From Nymphaea colorata (taxonomy: Eukaryota; Streptophyta; Magnoliopsida; Nymphaeales; Nymphaeaceae), in NCBI RefSeq assembly GCF_008831285.2, contig NC_045149.1:3151500-3215499 (forward strand): DNA of 64,000 nucleotides, given 5' to 3'. The position numbers and the translations under genes are program-made. The notes below the pieces were generated by a model that was not told where the DNA came from, ran no database searches, and saw only the letters and a list, made by a program, of their open reading frames with translations. This document shows, piece by piece, positions 1 through 11,104 of the stretch (position 1 is the stretch's first letter; each line of letters opens with the position of its first letter).

Positions 1-90
1 TAGTTCCTCATCAGAGGAGGAAATCCAAGTTAGAAGGCGAGGTAAAAAGAAAGCCGAGCCAAAGGAAAGAAAGAAGAGGCTTCGACGAGT

Positions 91-284
91 GAAGATAAAG
101 CCGAGGAAGTCGAGTCCCTTCATTCTATTCAAGATCCATACAAAGCCAACGCTATGCGTGTCTTTGGTCGCATCAATGGCCAAAAGGTTTTGATATTGCT
201 TGATAACGGAGCCACCAACAATTTCCTCACCGAGGAAGCAACAAAAAGGTACAAAGTCACCCTTACGGACAGCATTGAACGAGG
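91..284 (+). pseudogene. Retroviral-type aspartic protease remnant of the chromovirus
   Basis: In frame 1 the stretch from about 91 reads acidic linker sequence and then MRVFGRINGQKVLILLDNGA. The catalytic D-[ST]-G-A motif of retropepsins appears as D-N-G-A, so the active-site Ser/Thr is replaced by Asn. Upstream, frame 1 hits a stop at 43-45 while the basic, glutamate-rich gag tail continues in frame 2, so there is also a frameshift. The protease frame runs into the deletion junction near 285 and stops at 310-312. Family assignment rests on the DNGA motif and its position before RT. Confidence 0.7.
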
Positions 285-2773
285 CGATTCTGCATTGATT
301 ACAGAGCATTGAACGAGGTGACTGTCAAGGATCGGCACCCCATACCAGTCATCGACGAACTGTTAGATGAGTTAGCCGGCGCCACCATCTTTTCAAAAAT
401 AGACCTGAGGGCCGGTTATCACCAAATAAGAATGTTTGACGAAGATGTGATGAAGACTGCTTTCCGAACACACGATGGGCACTACGAATTTCTTGTAATG
501 CCTTTTGGATTGTCAAACGCACCAGCAACCTTTCAGCGGTGCATGAATGACGTGTTCAGGGCACATTTGAGGGACTTCATCCTCGTATTTTTTGATGACA
601 TTCTCATCTACAGTAAGGACGAAGAGCAGCATCAGAGACACCTGAAAATTACTCTAGGAATTCTTAAGGAGCATATTGTGTCCCAAGACGGGGTTCGGGC
701 AGACCCCGAAAAATTGCAAGCCATGGAGAAATGGCCACTGCCCAAGGACCTCAAAAGTCTACGAGGATTTCTTGGATTGACTGGGTACTACAGAAGGTTC
801 ATCCAGGGGTACGGAATCATAGCACAGCCCCTTACCCAAATGTTGAAAAAAGGAGCATTCTCGTGGACTGAGAAGTCAAGAGTCGCCTTTGAGAAGCTAA
901 AGGCAGCTCTAATGACAGCCCCGGTTCTTACCCTCCCCGATTTTACAAAGACCTTTACAATAGAAACAGATGCATGTGAAGTCAGTGTTGGTGCAGTGCT
1001 TGGGCAGGACAACCACCCCATTGCCTATATGTCGAAGGCCTTAACTAGCCGGGCCAAGCCTCTCTCGACATATGAAAAGGAATTATTTGCCATAGTCATG
1101 GCGGTGGAGAAATGGCGTCCCTACTTGATTGGACGCAAGTTTACAGTCAGGACTGATCAAAATAGTCTCAAATACATGCTTAAACAGCGAGTGTCTACGC
1201 CCACTCAACAACGTTGGCTAGCCAAGCTCTTGGGGTATGACTTTGAAATAGAATATAAGAAAGGTCCTGAAAACAAAGCGGCTGACTCTCTTTCCCGCTT
1301 GGCTGAACAACTATTGACTTTGTCAGTGGTGGAAACGGACATCTGGGACCGATTAGCCCTTGACCAGCAAAACGATCAGTCTCTTAGGCTAATCCAAGCT
1401 TCGGTTCAGCAGAACCCCGGATCCATTCCCTTTTATTCAGTCAAGGGAAATATTTTGTATAGGAAGGACAAGGCAGTGGTCCCTCCTGACTCTAGGCTCA
1501 AGCAGGAACTCCTGCAACATTTTCATGACACCCCAACCGCGGGTCATGAAGGGGTTGCCAAGACCCTGAGCTATATAAAGGCCCAATTCTGGTGGCGAGG
1601 AATCAAGGCGGAAGTACAGGCTTATGTCAAGAAATGCGTAGTTTGCCAGAGGGAAAAGTCCGAGGCAATCAAGCCTCCATGACATTTGAACCCTCTGCCA
1701 ATACCAACCAGGCCGTGGACTGATGTCACGATGGACTTTATTGACGCCATGCCCCGTTCAGAAGGAAAGGATGCAGTGTTAGTTGTCGTGGATCGGCTCA
1801 CGAAGTACAGCCATTTCGCCCCCTTGCCAAGATTGTACCAAGGGCCTCTTGTAGCCAACGTCTACTATGAGTATATCGGCAAATTGCATGGAATGCCACA
1901 GTCCGTCGTCTGTGACAGGGACTCCATATTTCTAAGCGCATTCTGGCAAGAATATATGAAAAATATGGGAACGACATTGAACTTCAGTACAGCCCACCAC
2001 CCTCAAACTGATGGGCAAAGCGAGATAGTCAACCGGTCCTTAGAGACCTACTTACGTTGCTTCGCAGGCGAGCGACCATCAACTTGGGTTAAGTATCTGC
2101 CTTCGGCAGAATGGTCATACAACACGAGTCTACACTCGTCGACTGGCATGACCCCTTACGAGGGCGTCTATGGGTTTCCTACTCCATCAATTCCAAGATA
2201 TGAGGGAGGCACAGCAGAAGATGACACCGTAGACTGTGAGTTGCGCACAAGAGAAGAGGTTTTAGAATCTCTAAAGCAGAATATTGCTAAGGCGCAGAAT
2301 CGCATGAAGCAAGTCTATGACAAAGGCAGGAAGGACCGGGAATTTAGGGTGGGCGACTATGTGTGGCTTAAGAGACTGCCTCTTAAGCAAAAGTCCTTGA
2401 TGGGTCAGCCATATTCCAAACTGCTGCCTCGTTATTATGGACCGTATCTGGTAATGCAGAAGGTAGGGAAGGCCGCCAACAGACTTGGTCTCCCCAGAAC
2501 CGCATTGGTACACCCCGTATTCCATGTTACTAGGCTTAAACCTCATCAAGGGGATGTACCCACGCTGATTGAACAGGTACCGGACAACTTGCCTACCCCT
2601 TATCGCATTCTAAAGCACAGATATATTCAGCGACAGGGGAGAATGAGGCACGAGGTGCTCGTGGAATGGGAAGGACCCGACAGGGGTACTTCTTGGGAGG
2701 AATTCGGGTCGATCGTACATCGCTTCCCCTCTTCTAGCGCTCGAGGACAAGCGCAAGGTAGGGAGGGGGAATC
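285..2773 (+). pseudogene. Chromovirus pol remnant: RT, RNase H, integrase, chromodomain
   Basis: Reading frame 3 resumes at 285 with RFCIDYRALNEV, the middle of the RT fingers, so the N-terminal RT is missing. Visible motifs in order: RT catalytic FFDD near 590-600; RNase H with TDAC near 967; integrase HHCC zinc finger (GHEG, then CVVC) around 1540-1650; an in-frame TGA at 1680-1682 where W is usual before the HLNPLPIP linker; integrase core with MDFIDAMP, CDRDS and a downstream E (D,D-35-E); GPYLV region; chromodomain with EVLVEWEG near 2650-2680. The conserved LEDK tail lies in another frame (about 2740-2752), so an indel sits between about 2715 and 2740. Apart from these three lesions the frame is open for about 2.4 kb, which suggests a fairly young copy. 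Confidence 0.92.
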
Positions 2774-5461
2774 TGTTACGGACCTACCTAGTGGTCCAGA
2801 CCCAGCAGAGGCCGAGCCAGCTGAAGGAAGCACAAGGCTCCCGAATTATGGGCTCGATCTCTCCAGAGCATCAAGGCCAGTCCCAAGGAGAGTCAGGAAG
2901 TGCCAGAGATAGTTGCAGCGGGAGGAGCGGGAGGAGCAACTAGGTCATCAACAGTGCTTGAATTGAAAGAAACTCAAGATGTCCTTGAATCAAATGTTGG
3001 GCTCGTTGAGTTAGATAGGTCTAACCCAAGTGAGTCTACTTCGCACGGCTCTTGAGGCGCCCTGAGACTAGAACGTCTTAGGCAATGGCTCGGTCAAGCC
3101 AGACCGAACCCCTATGCCCAAAACCCGAAGTGAGGGCGGGTCCCCTCACGAGGTCCCCACCTTGAGCTCACCAGGCTCAAGGGCTTGAAACATTTAGTTT
3201 AAGTGTTGGGCATTAGGCCCGAGTTTACTTTCTAGTGTTTTAGTAAAAAGGAGCAAATTTGCTTAAGTTAATAAGGGGATTTGAAGTCTAGACCTAGCCT
3301 AGTGGGTTGTGCTTGGCGCAAGTGTAATTGGGTCATTGGGTAGAGGATACAGTCCAGATTGTGGACGATCCAAATTAGGTTAGTATAAATAGTTTTGGAT
3401 CCTTGTACATTGTATCAAGATTTATGAAATAGAATTCATTTGGAGTCGAGCACTCTCTCTCCTCCTCGCGAGGCTTGCATTTTCCTTTGAGGAATTCCGT
3501 CATCTCTATACTCTCCCGTCTTCTTCACCGAGGTGTGAAATTGGCGTCTTCTCCCTCTCGCGCCCCCTTGGCCCGTGGCGATTTCTACTCCATTGAAGAG
3601 CTTTGGAGCACCGGCGTCTTCGACGAAGGCCCAAAGGCACGGCTCGGGCGGATCTCCTCCTCACCGGCGGCGGATTCACCCTTGACCACGTAAGTACCCC
3701 TACCGGTTTTCTTTAAACCTGTAATCAGAGCCTTCTCCTTGCACACGAAGGAGTTAAAAGTCTGATTTCAGAGAAGGGAAGGTTGAAGGCGCAGGTCTGA
3801 TCCTCGGCTTCAACGGGACGCGTTCGTAAGGTTAGTTCATTCAATCTCTTAGCGTGAAAAGGGAATCGAGTTAGGGAGTTTCTTAGGCCGAATTCTCCAT
3901 GTCCGGTTCTGCTCTTGGCATACCCAAGATCAGAGTTGAGATCTCTGGTTCAGCCGGTCCGAGAAGCCCTTTTACTCGACCCTTATCACTTGAGCGATCG
4001 CTTAGACCAATCCAAGTTCGCTAGAGGAAAGTATTCGGTGGACGAGCCTCAAAAAAAGTATTGAATTAAGGCTCGGCTTCTTCTACTAGAAATCTCGGTC
4101 CAGAATTATAAAAATAAGCAAAAGTCGTGGATCTGGCCGTGAAAAGAAAGAAAGAACTAGCTTAAAAGGATCGCCCAAGGAAAAGCTAAAAAATAGTGTA
4201 ACTTGAGCGGAATCTGACGGCTAGATTGCAAGATCGGTACCTCGCCGGAAAAGAGGCCAATTCCGGTCGCCGCTGCTAACTCCGGCGTCCGCCATTGCCC
4301 TTGAGGTCGAGGACTGTTCTGCCCTTCTGCCTTCTTGTTTTCATTAAATTTTATTAAGGGTAGATCGGACTTCCGAGTGGAGGAACGAATTCCGGTCGCC
4401 GGCGAGCTTGGAGCATTCCAGCGTGGTCGCCAGCCAAGTCCGGGTAAGTCTCCTCGTTCTTCATCTCGTCCGTCCAAGTGTCCAGGTGTCAGCCATCCAA
4501 CCAGCTAGTCCAGTCACCCCTCCACATCAGCACCACCTGTCCTACTCGAGATCAGCTCGAGACTTCGTGGCCCAAATTGTAGGAACACCCCCTTAGCTTT
4601 CTCCTTAACTTTCTCATTTGCTTTTTGATTGAGTCTCACCTCTAGTCGCTAGAAATCCTAGGCGTCCATCCAGCCACGTGTCCCCATCTGGTGTGTCCAC
4701 TTAGCCACATCATAGCCAGCTCGAGCTCCTGCCTTCCAGCTCGGTCACACGTCTGCCAAGTGTCCCACGTCCCTCGCATCCACCTAGCAACCGCGAGCCA
4801 CTACCGAGTCGACTTCCCGCTCTTCTCTCCACGCCTTTAGGAGTTGATCCCCTCTTTCTAGCACACGTCCACGTCCTTCTCCACCTTTTAGGACACCTCA
4901 TATCGCATATATCCTCAGCCCCTTATCAACCCCACGTGTCACAATCTCACAACTTGAGAGAACCGCAAGCGCCACCTAGCCCCTCGTCCTCCTCTCTCGC
5001 AGCCAGCTCGAGTCCACCTTTCCTTAGTTTTAGGAAAAGGCATCTTCTCTTTTCCTTGTCGCTAGGGTCTCCCCTCGCGCTCTCTTGCAGCCCTTGATCT
5101 TGCCACTTGGCACAGATCTGGCGCACCACCCTTGGCTCGACCAGCCAAGACCAACCGAACCCAACTAGGTTACCTCGCGCGCCACCTCTTCCCTTAGGTC
5201 AAACCCTCTTGCTTTGACTTGACCCAAACCCGATTGACTTAACCTCACCTAGCTCAATTAGGTAATCTAGTTCACCCCTTAACCCTTTTCGACCTAGCCT
5301 AGTTGACTCGAGTCTACCTCGAGTGTCCCTCTTGACCATCTCACCCGGACCCATCAGCTTGGTCCAGTAGCAGCCACCTTCTAGTCGAACCCATCTCCCT
5401 CTTGGTCACCCTTGACCTCGACCCGAGCTTAGGCTCATTCGTCCGAAGCCATTCGTCTGCA
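2774..5461 (+). repeat. 3' LTR of the chromovirus
   Basis: The LTR start is placed at TGTTACGGACC, directly after a polypurine tract (about 2758-2771), which is the usual arrangement in plant chromoviruses. A TATAAATA box at 3384-3391 is followed by a short leader, which fits a U3/R boundary. The sequence then runs GC-rich and non-coding to TGCA at 5461, where AT-rich host sequence takes over. At about 2.7 kb this is long but within the range of Tekay-like elements. No second LTR is available for comparison, so both ends are inferred. Confidence 0.6.
3384..3391 (+). promoter_or_regulatory. TATA box of the LTR promoter
   Basis: TATAAATA stands about 610 bp into the LTR, followed by sequence suited to a transcription start. 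It points in the same direction as the host transporter exon downstream, so read-through transcription is possible. Confidence 0.5.
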
Positions 5462-5509
5462 ATTTTAGTGACAATCAAGTCCTAACTGTTGCTCTGTGTG
5501 CCTTACCAG
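5462..5509 (+). other. 3' end of a host intron (branch site and acceptor)
   Basis: The sequence holds a good branch site TCCTAAC (5480-5486, branch A at 5485), a pyrimidine-rich tract and the acceptor CCAG ending at 5509. Only about 48 bp separate the inferred LTR end from the exon, so all visible host intron sequence here is the splice-acceptor region itself. Confidence 0.7.
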
Positions 5510-5731
5510 GTGAACTATGTGTTGAACACATTATTTTCATTGCACATGATCAATGCATTTTTTATAGTTGTGATCCTAGACAATATTGTTCCTAGTAGCC
5601 GCCAAGAACGTGGTCTTTATGTGTGGTCCCAAGCAAAAACAACAGGAAGAGAGATAGACATGGCTAAATACTATGAGTTGCCCTTCAGATGCAGTCAGAT
5701 TTTTAAATGGGTTAAACGGGTGGGCCTATGA
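5510..5731 (+). CDS. Nucleobase-ascorbate transporter (NAT11/12 type), terminal exon
   Basis: Last coding exon, 73 codons plus stop, starting in phase 0 after the CCAG acceptor. It encodes the end of the last membrane helix (LNTLFSLHMINAFFIVVILD), then VPSSRQERGLYVWS and the basic tail ending FKWVKRVGL. The DN-VPSSRQERG-YVWS block and the LPFR...F-WVK-VGL ending are what I know from the C-terminus of plant NAT11/NAT12 proteins. Smaller plant NATs instead end with an LPFNLNKFFP-like tail. NAT-family proteins are multi-helix plasma-membrane permeases, mostly proton symporters for purines and uracil; the substrate of the NAT11/12 clade is not settled. The earlier exons lie left of the window, behind the retrotransposon. 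It could be an exon stranded from its gene, but the frame is open and the ending is complete. Confidence 0.8.
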   Translation: MNYVLNTLFSLHMINAFFIVVILDNIVPSSRQERGLYVWSQAKTTGREIDMAKYYELPFRCSQIFKWVKRVGL

Positions 5732-6383
5732 GGTAAACTAAGCTGTCAATTATAATTTGTGTCATGACTAAAAGGCCATTTGCGATGGGGTGATTTAGCT
5801 GGAGTTTTTAGTTGGATTGTTGGTTCTAACTTTTGGTTTGTTTAATTTTCCGGAGTTCTCTATTGGATTGTTGGTTCTGATTTTTGGTGTGTTTAATTTT
5901 CTATAAGGTTCTTTGTTAAACACCAGTTCTCTTATATCTTGTTGGTATTAGTGATTCTCTGATGTTCCTAGTAGGTGGGTGACAGAGATTGATTTTCTTT
6001 TCTTTGTCTTGCAGAGTCGAGAGGAGTTGGAGTTTTCTCTAGTTGCTCGATGGAGGCAGGTGTTTGAACAGAAAAAGAAAGGAATTGGTGGGTGTATTAT
6101 ACATGTACGAGTATGAGGTCTCCACAATGAAACAAAAAAGCCATATGGAAAAGACACACTATAATTTTAAGAGATTTTTTGGCTTTCTTTCTTGAATTGC
6201 TCAGGCATTATGTGAAGGCTAAGAATTCATGAGCGTTTTTTGTTTAGAGTTTTGTAAATGTATGTGAGTTTCCTGTATGAAAATATGTTGTTGGGAGGTT
6301 TCTTTAGTGAGCATGTATTAAAATTTCAGTGTCCTTGTCCATTTTCTGAAGTTGGAAGTAACTCACGTTTGAGCTAGCGTTAT
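5732..6383. other. 3' flank of the transporter exon
   Basis: AT-rich, no gene seen; the first part is probably 3' UTR. It contains an imperfect 51-bp tandem duplication centred on GGATTGTTGGTTCT (first copy from about 5814, second from about 5865). Confidence 0.5.
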
Positions 6384-6434
6384 GTCCACTATATGATATA
6401 ACATGTTTGAAAAAAAAGATATCATATAGTGGAC
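6384..6434. repeat. Perfect 16-bp inverted repeat, 19-nt loop
   Basis: Arms 6384-6399 (GTCCACTATATGATAT) and 6419-6434 are exact reverse complements around a short A-rich loop. It could be a small transposon remnant or a hairpin. No ORF or transcript signal is tied to it. Confidence 0.85.
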
Positions 6435-7699
6435 AAATATAATAGTCAAAACTGATTAGAGAAGATACAAACGCCGGATAGAGCAGATAGTTCAAACAGA
6501 ACATAAACGAACACCAGACATGACAGGACAGCAACAAATGTCTGACAGGACGGACAGAATAGACACACACAAACCAAACACTGGACAAGAAGAATGCAAT
6601 GTTTTGTACCTAAAATCGTCAAATGGTGGACAAAAAACATCATTGTCTATGAGAACATGACAGTAGTATAATGGGCAGGACGTTCTGTCTGTCCTGCCCC
6701 AATGGACAGCAATCAAATGACCTCTAAGGGACAGCCTTGGGAAGGGCTCTTCTAACTTATTCGATAAAAACTCCCCAAACCTGAACATTTAGAGACGTTT
6801 CTAACATATTCTGGAGGGGTATGTCACACCACTCTCTCACACAACAATGGAACCATACAAATCACAGTGGAAGGAGATAGAGATTTGAGTATTTGGGGAT
6901 GCGATCACACATTGTCTGTCTCCTCCTGTATGGATAACCAGCAGAGACACAAAAACCAAATGTTCCCATGAGGGCTTAAAGAGTACATAACCGGAACCCA
7001 CGAGACAAGATCCCAACATAAATGAAACCCTAAATTAAACACTGCTCATGCAAGCCAACCACAATAAGAAACCACAATTTCAGTCAACACACATGCCAGA
7101 CATGAAAAGGAAATCCATCGATCAAGACACACAGGTATGCAAACCATTGGAATCAAAAGAGGAGACCAATAATCGATAAATAAACAAGAAAAAGAGAGAG
7201 GTAGTGGGACTCTGACCTGTGCAGTGGGGAGAATCTGATCGACAAAGGGGCCAAAAAAACCAATTAGAATGGACTCGAATGACCAGAGTGCCAGTAGGCC
7301 AAGACCAGAAACCAGGAACATACATAGGTAGGAGAATATGAAGGGAAGCAAGAAAGGGAAGACAGAGGAAAAACCATCCCCAAAACTCTACAAAGGCAGG
7401 CATAAATAGGTGGAAAGCAAGTTGAGGGTGCTAGTCAAGGAGTGAAACCCCAGGACATGCCGAAAGGGTCCATACCAAGGCAGCAAACATATGGAAACAC
7501 CATCCGCAGTTGTCGACAATGTAACCCAAGGAGGTAGATAGCAGTTGAATGTTGACAGCAATAGCAAATGCCTCGTGATGGAAGGGTGATGTCGGCAGCC
7601 AGCAACGACCAGCTGGTTTTGGCCTCTCACTCTCTCCCCCTCCTTTCTTGCACTTCTCACAATGAAAAGGGGGCCCTGCTACAGCGTTACTGATGACTC
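6435..7699. other. Intergenic, no gene recognised
   Basis: Several short open frames on the minus strand overlap each other, share no recognisable domain and look random. The stretch 6490-6720 is rich in GACAGGACAG-like words and has a 9-bp hairpin (6673-6681 with 6691-6699). It may be old repeat sequence that I cannot classify. Confidence 0.4.
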
Positions 7700-9014
7700 G
7701 TTTGGATGGCATCCTCACAAAAATTGGTTTTGTGAAAACCTGCTTCTTTAACCAATTTTAAAACCTGGTTTGGAAGTTTGGAGGACAAACCAAACCAAGT
7801 TTTTAATTTTGGAACCTGGTTTCTGTTTGAATGACAAAAATGAGTTTGTCAGTGTTTCCATAAATCAATGTCAATTGACCTTGAAAGGAAGTTAAATTAT
7901 AGTTCATATAAGGAAAAACTTCCACTCATGTTTTAACCTTGTTGTAACATTACATGTGATACATGGCAATTATATAGTCCTCTGTTCTCATAGCAAAGCA
8001 TACCCTGCAATAGCTTTGGTTTAAGAAAACAATTTGCCTTCTATTACAACAACATTGTGCAGCCTGTTGTTACCGATCTATACATAAAGCTGCTTTAACA
8101 TCACCCCAAAACACAGCACCGTATAGGATGGAAACATAAGGGAGAACCAACTGGACTGTACAACCAATAAAGGGATTTTAACCATGAAAATTACACATTT
8201 CTACATAAACCTACTTGAAAATCATCTCAAAACAAACGGTATACAACATACAAGGGAGAACCAAACTCTTGGCACAAGTTGAACATATAGTTACTAAGCC
8301 GCCAATTTCATTTCACAACAAATCTCCTGCAAAATCTTAACAGTGTAAGAGCGCTAGGTAGAGGGGCCAAAGTTCATAACAAATGATAAGCAGGACAATG
8401 GATCAGGTAAAGGGTTTTACAATTGATTTTTTTGTTATGGTCAACTGTCCACCATAAAGTCCCTACATAAAAATATCAAACCTCATTATGCAAACTACAG
8501 AAGGAATAGAAATTAAAGGAAAACCTGTCGAACCCTAGGATGTCTGAATAGGAAGAAAGACAATTCACCAAAAAAATACCAACAATAGATAATATGGAGA
8601 AAAAGGAAACTATTAACTTAAAAGTACCAATAATAAAATGGATATTGTAGATTGGGATTTAACCAAATAGTAGAGATTGGGGTTCATGCTTCATACCTAC
8701 AAAAGAAATGGGAGACCCGAACAATTCTAGCCAGATCCTTGTAGAAAATCTTCACAACCACAAATCCTTATAGATGTCCATCCTCCTTCCCATTATTCAG
8801 AGAAAATTCTATATCAAAGACCTGTGTCCCATCTTTCTTCTTGTAGATGTTCTACTTTCCTGCAATACAATGTCTAACTTGTGGGGAAGCTATCATTGGC
8901 AAAATGCATTTTGTTGTGAAAGCCATAGGGGGTGCTAGGTTATTCATCAACCAAGAAAGCATTGTTTTTCAAAAACTGGGTTATTTATAAACCAGTTTCC
9001 AATGTGTGCCAAAC
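7700..9014. mobile_element. Candidate non-autonomous DNA transposon, 1.3 kb
   Basis: The segment begins GTTTGG and ends CCAAAC, with further imperfect inverted similarity inside (CTGGTTTATAAA near the right end against TTGGTTTTGTGA near the left). Both ends are flanked by ACTC (7696-7699 and 9015-9018), a possible short target duplication. It has no open frame of note. GTTTGG-type ends occur in PIF/Harbinger- and hAT-like MITEs, but the superfamily is not settled. Short ends and a short duplication can arise by chance. Confidence 0.35.
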
Positions 9015-9018
9015 ACTC

Positions 9019-10295
9019 GCAAGACAATGTTTTGGAGGAAAAAATTTGTTTTGCCCCCAAAGCTTTAGCACCTTACTCTTTTGAAATGGGTGAGTGTTGA
9101 GCCTATGCTTTGACACCGAGCCTTATGTTGTGCCCAGCTTAAGCAGTGCCACCTATCTAGCCTTAAGCCTGAGCCCTCAGGAATGGAATCTGGTTCTAAC
9201 TAGGTCATTACGGACCAGTTCAAACTTATAAACACGGGGCGGTTGAGTCTGTTTCAAGTAGAACTGAGCTTTGATCCGGGTTAAGGGCACAAATCAGGAA
9301 GATTGAGAACCAAAACAACTGGGTTCAGCTATGAGCAAAGTCGATTCTATCGAATCACGACTAATTTGAGCATTTCATGCATTGACATGACCGAGTTAGT
9401 TGGCAAGACAACTACTTCATACACCTTGACTTAGTCAATTTTGACATCGATTTGACCGAGGTGGTGCTGATTCAACCAAGTCAAAGCTTTGTTCTGTAGA
9501 TTCAGACATCTGTTCAACTGAGTAAGGTATCCATTTGACCAAGTTGGAGCCTATTTTATCGAGTAAGAGACCGATTTGGCATGCTTTAGACTAAATGAAG
9601 GGAGACACAACATGCTTGACAAAAAGGCAAGGATTCAAGGGTCTGAGTAGTGGTAGGATACGAAATGGATGCTTGAACCAGTCTATCGTCACATTGTAAA
9701 ATAATTTTAAAATGATATTTTGAAAATTCCTTTTATATAACCAAACTAAAAATCCATTTAAGAGCATATTCTCATCCCCTCTTTCTTTTCTTTATTAAAG
9801 CATAGAGAGGTGAAGGTTCAGCTAAGTGGGATGCGGAAAATTTGGGGTGTCTTTGACATCTAAAGCAATGACATGATCCATGAAGTATCTCTGGTTGATA
9901 AGAGAAAAAAAAAGGTAATGCAAGTCAAAACCAAGGCCAATGAGATGACAGTCTGACATATTGAAGTTCATGACTACTAGTTCTCTTGTTAAAATAGATG
10001 AACTCTCATTGTATATGATCATATGCTCTCCACACAAAATTGTTAAATGTGTAACTTCTCTCATACTTTTTCCAGCTAATATCTTGCTATGTATTTTTGT
10101 GAAGTTTGAGACATCATGTTCCCAATATCTAAACTAGCCTAGGCTTTTTTGCAGTTTAATCAAATATCTATAAACAAAACAAAAGAAGACAAAATCAAAG
10201 TAGTTGTCAGTCAATGCACCTTGTTGAACTTGAACATCCTTTGACTATCATTTCATGGTTTGGATGGATATGAGATGAGCAACTCTCCGTATTCT
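9019..10295. other. Intergenic, no gene recognised
   Basis: 9060-9620 is less AT-rich and shows loosely repeated words (GACCGAG, TTTGACC, GAGTAAG), perhaps an old retroelement piece. The remainder is AT-rich without coding signal. Confidence 0.35.
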
Positions 10296-11104
10296 CACTA
10301 CAACAAACAAAATCTTCAGTGCTCCAACATTTTTATTGTTAAAGACTTATAGAAACAAATACCATGTACGGCAAGCATTGTTATTGAAAGACTCTATGCT
10401 TAACCCATTGGTAACAAGCAAATCATTTGTTACTAAAGTCCATGCATCGGTGATTAAACAAGTTCATTATTAATTGTCTAAAACTATGAAAATGTGCATT
10501 ATGAACTCCCAATTGCCTACTTAGGAGTTGGGTCGAAATTTTGTTTTATAACAAAAATGTGTGTTACAAATATATTATCACCAACGAAAGCCTCTGTCAC
10601 TATATTATTACCAACAAAAGCCTTTGTTACTAAAACATAGTTAGTAATGAAATTCTACATTACTGATTAACTTCTTCACTTTTTAACCTGCAGCTCTTGA
10701 GTTGGTGACATTCTACATTAATATAGTCCCAAGAGATAGGTCTCCTATAACCCTTATTGAAGCAAAACTGGAGCTGCACATACAAGCATTTCAAAAAAAA
10801 TCAAACACACCTGAACTAAGTAAACTAAAACATATAAATGAATATGTATGCTGATTAAAAATGACATACTATATGTAACGTTGCCATTCGGATGCATCCC
10901 ACTTAATGCATCCATTTGCTCTCCCTTTGCCTTCATAACATTCAACTCAAATATCTTCTGGTGCACACTTCTTATTTTGGAATCATCAAAAAGGGAAGGC
11001 AGTCTCGATGTAGAAGTATACAACTGCCCAGCTAATTGATTACTTGAAGATGATGAACACATGATAAAACAATTGTTACATGCATCTTTATTAGGTCCCT
11101 TCAA
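10296..11104. mobile_element. CACTA-like (En/Spm) transposon end with subterminal repeats
   Basis: Starts with CACTACAACAAA, matching the diagnostic end of plant CACTA elements. For about 450 bp it carries many copies of short words such as TTGTTACTAAA and TTAGTAAT in both orientations, as expected of subterminal binding repeats. The part 10720-10770 (GGTCTCCTATAA...TTATTGAAG) recurs near 54690. A minus-strand open frame (10754-11104, 116 codons) follows; it has a serine-rich start and possible helical stretch but no domain I recognise. No matching right end (TTTGTTGTAGTG) was found, so the element looks truncated. Confidence 0.5.

Larger units (their letters stand above)
1..5461 (+). mobile_element. 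Ty3/gypsy chromovirus, 3' portion, inactive
   Basis: LTR retrotransposon cut off by the left edge of the window. In order it shows a gag/protease remnant, reverse transcriptase, RNase H, integrase and chromodomain, then a purine-rich tract and a long 3' LTR. The integrase-chromodomain order after RT identifies a plant chromovirus; the long LTR suggests a Tekay/Del-like lineage, which is an inference. It is dead: a deletion joins protease to mid-RT, a TGG-to-TGA type stop falls at 1680-1682, and the reading frame shifts within the chromodomain tail. The right end is placed at TGCA (5458-5461) because a splice branch site and acceptor of a host gene follow at once. The 5' LTR is outside the window, so LTR-LTR age and target duplication cannot be read. 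Confidence 0.9.

Noticed and set aside
2912-3693. Short plus-strand frame near 3475-3693 inside the LTR as a gene
   Set aside because: It lies in LTR sequence below the LTR's own TATA box; no domain, and the position explains it.
6304-7718. Series of hydrophobic minus-strand frames as membrane protein genes
   Set aside because: They overlap in different frames, have no shared start, splice or domain logic, and their hydrophobicity follows from T-rich composition on that strand.
10848-11039. Plus-strand frame opposite 10754-11104 as a gene
   Set aside because: Shadow of the minus-strand frame within the CACTA-like segment; no domain.
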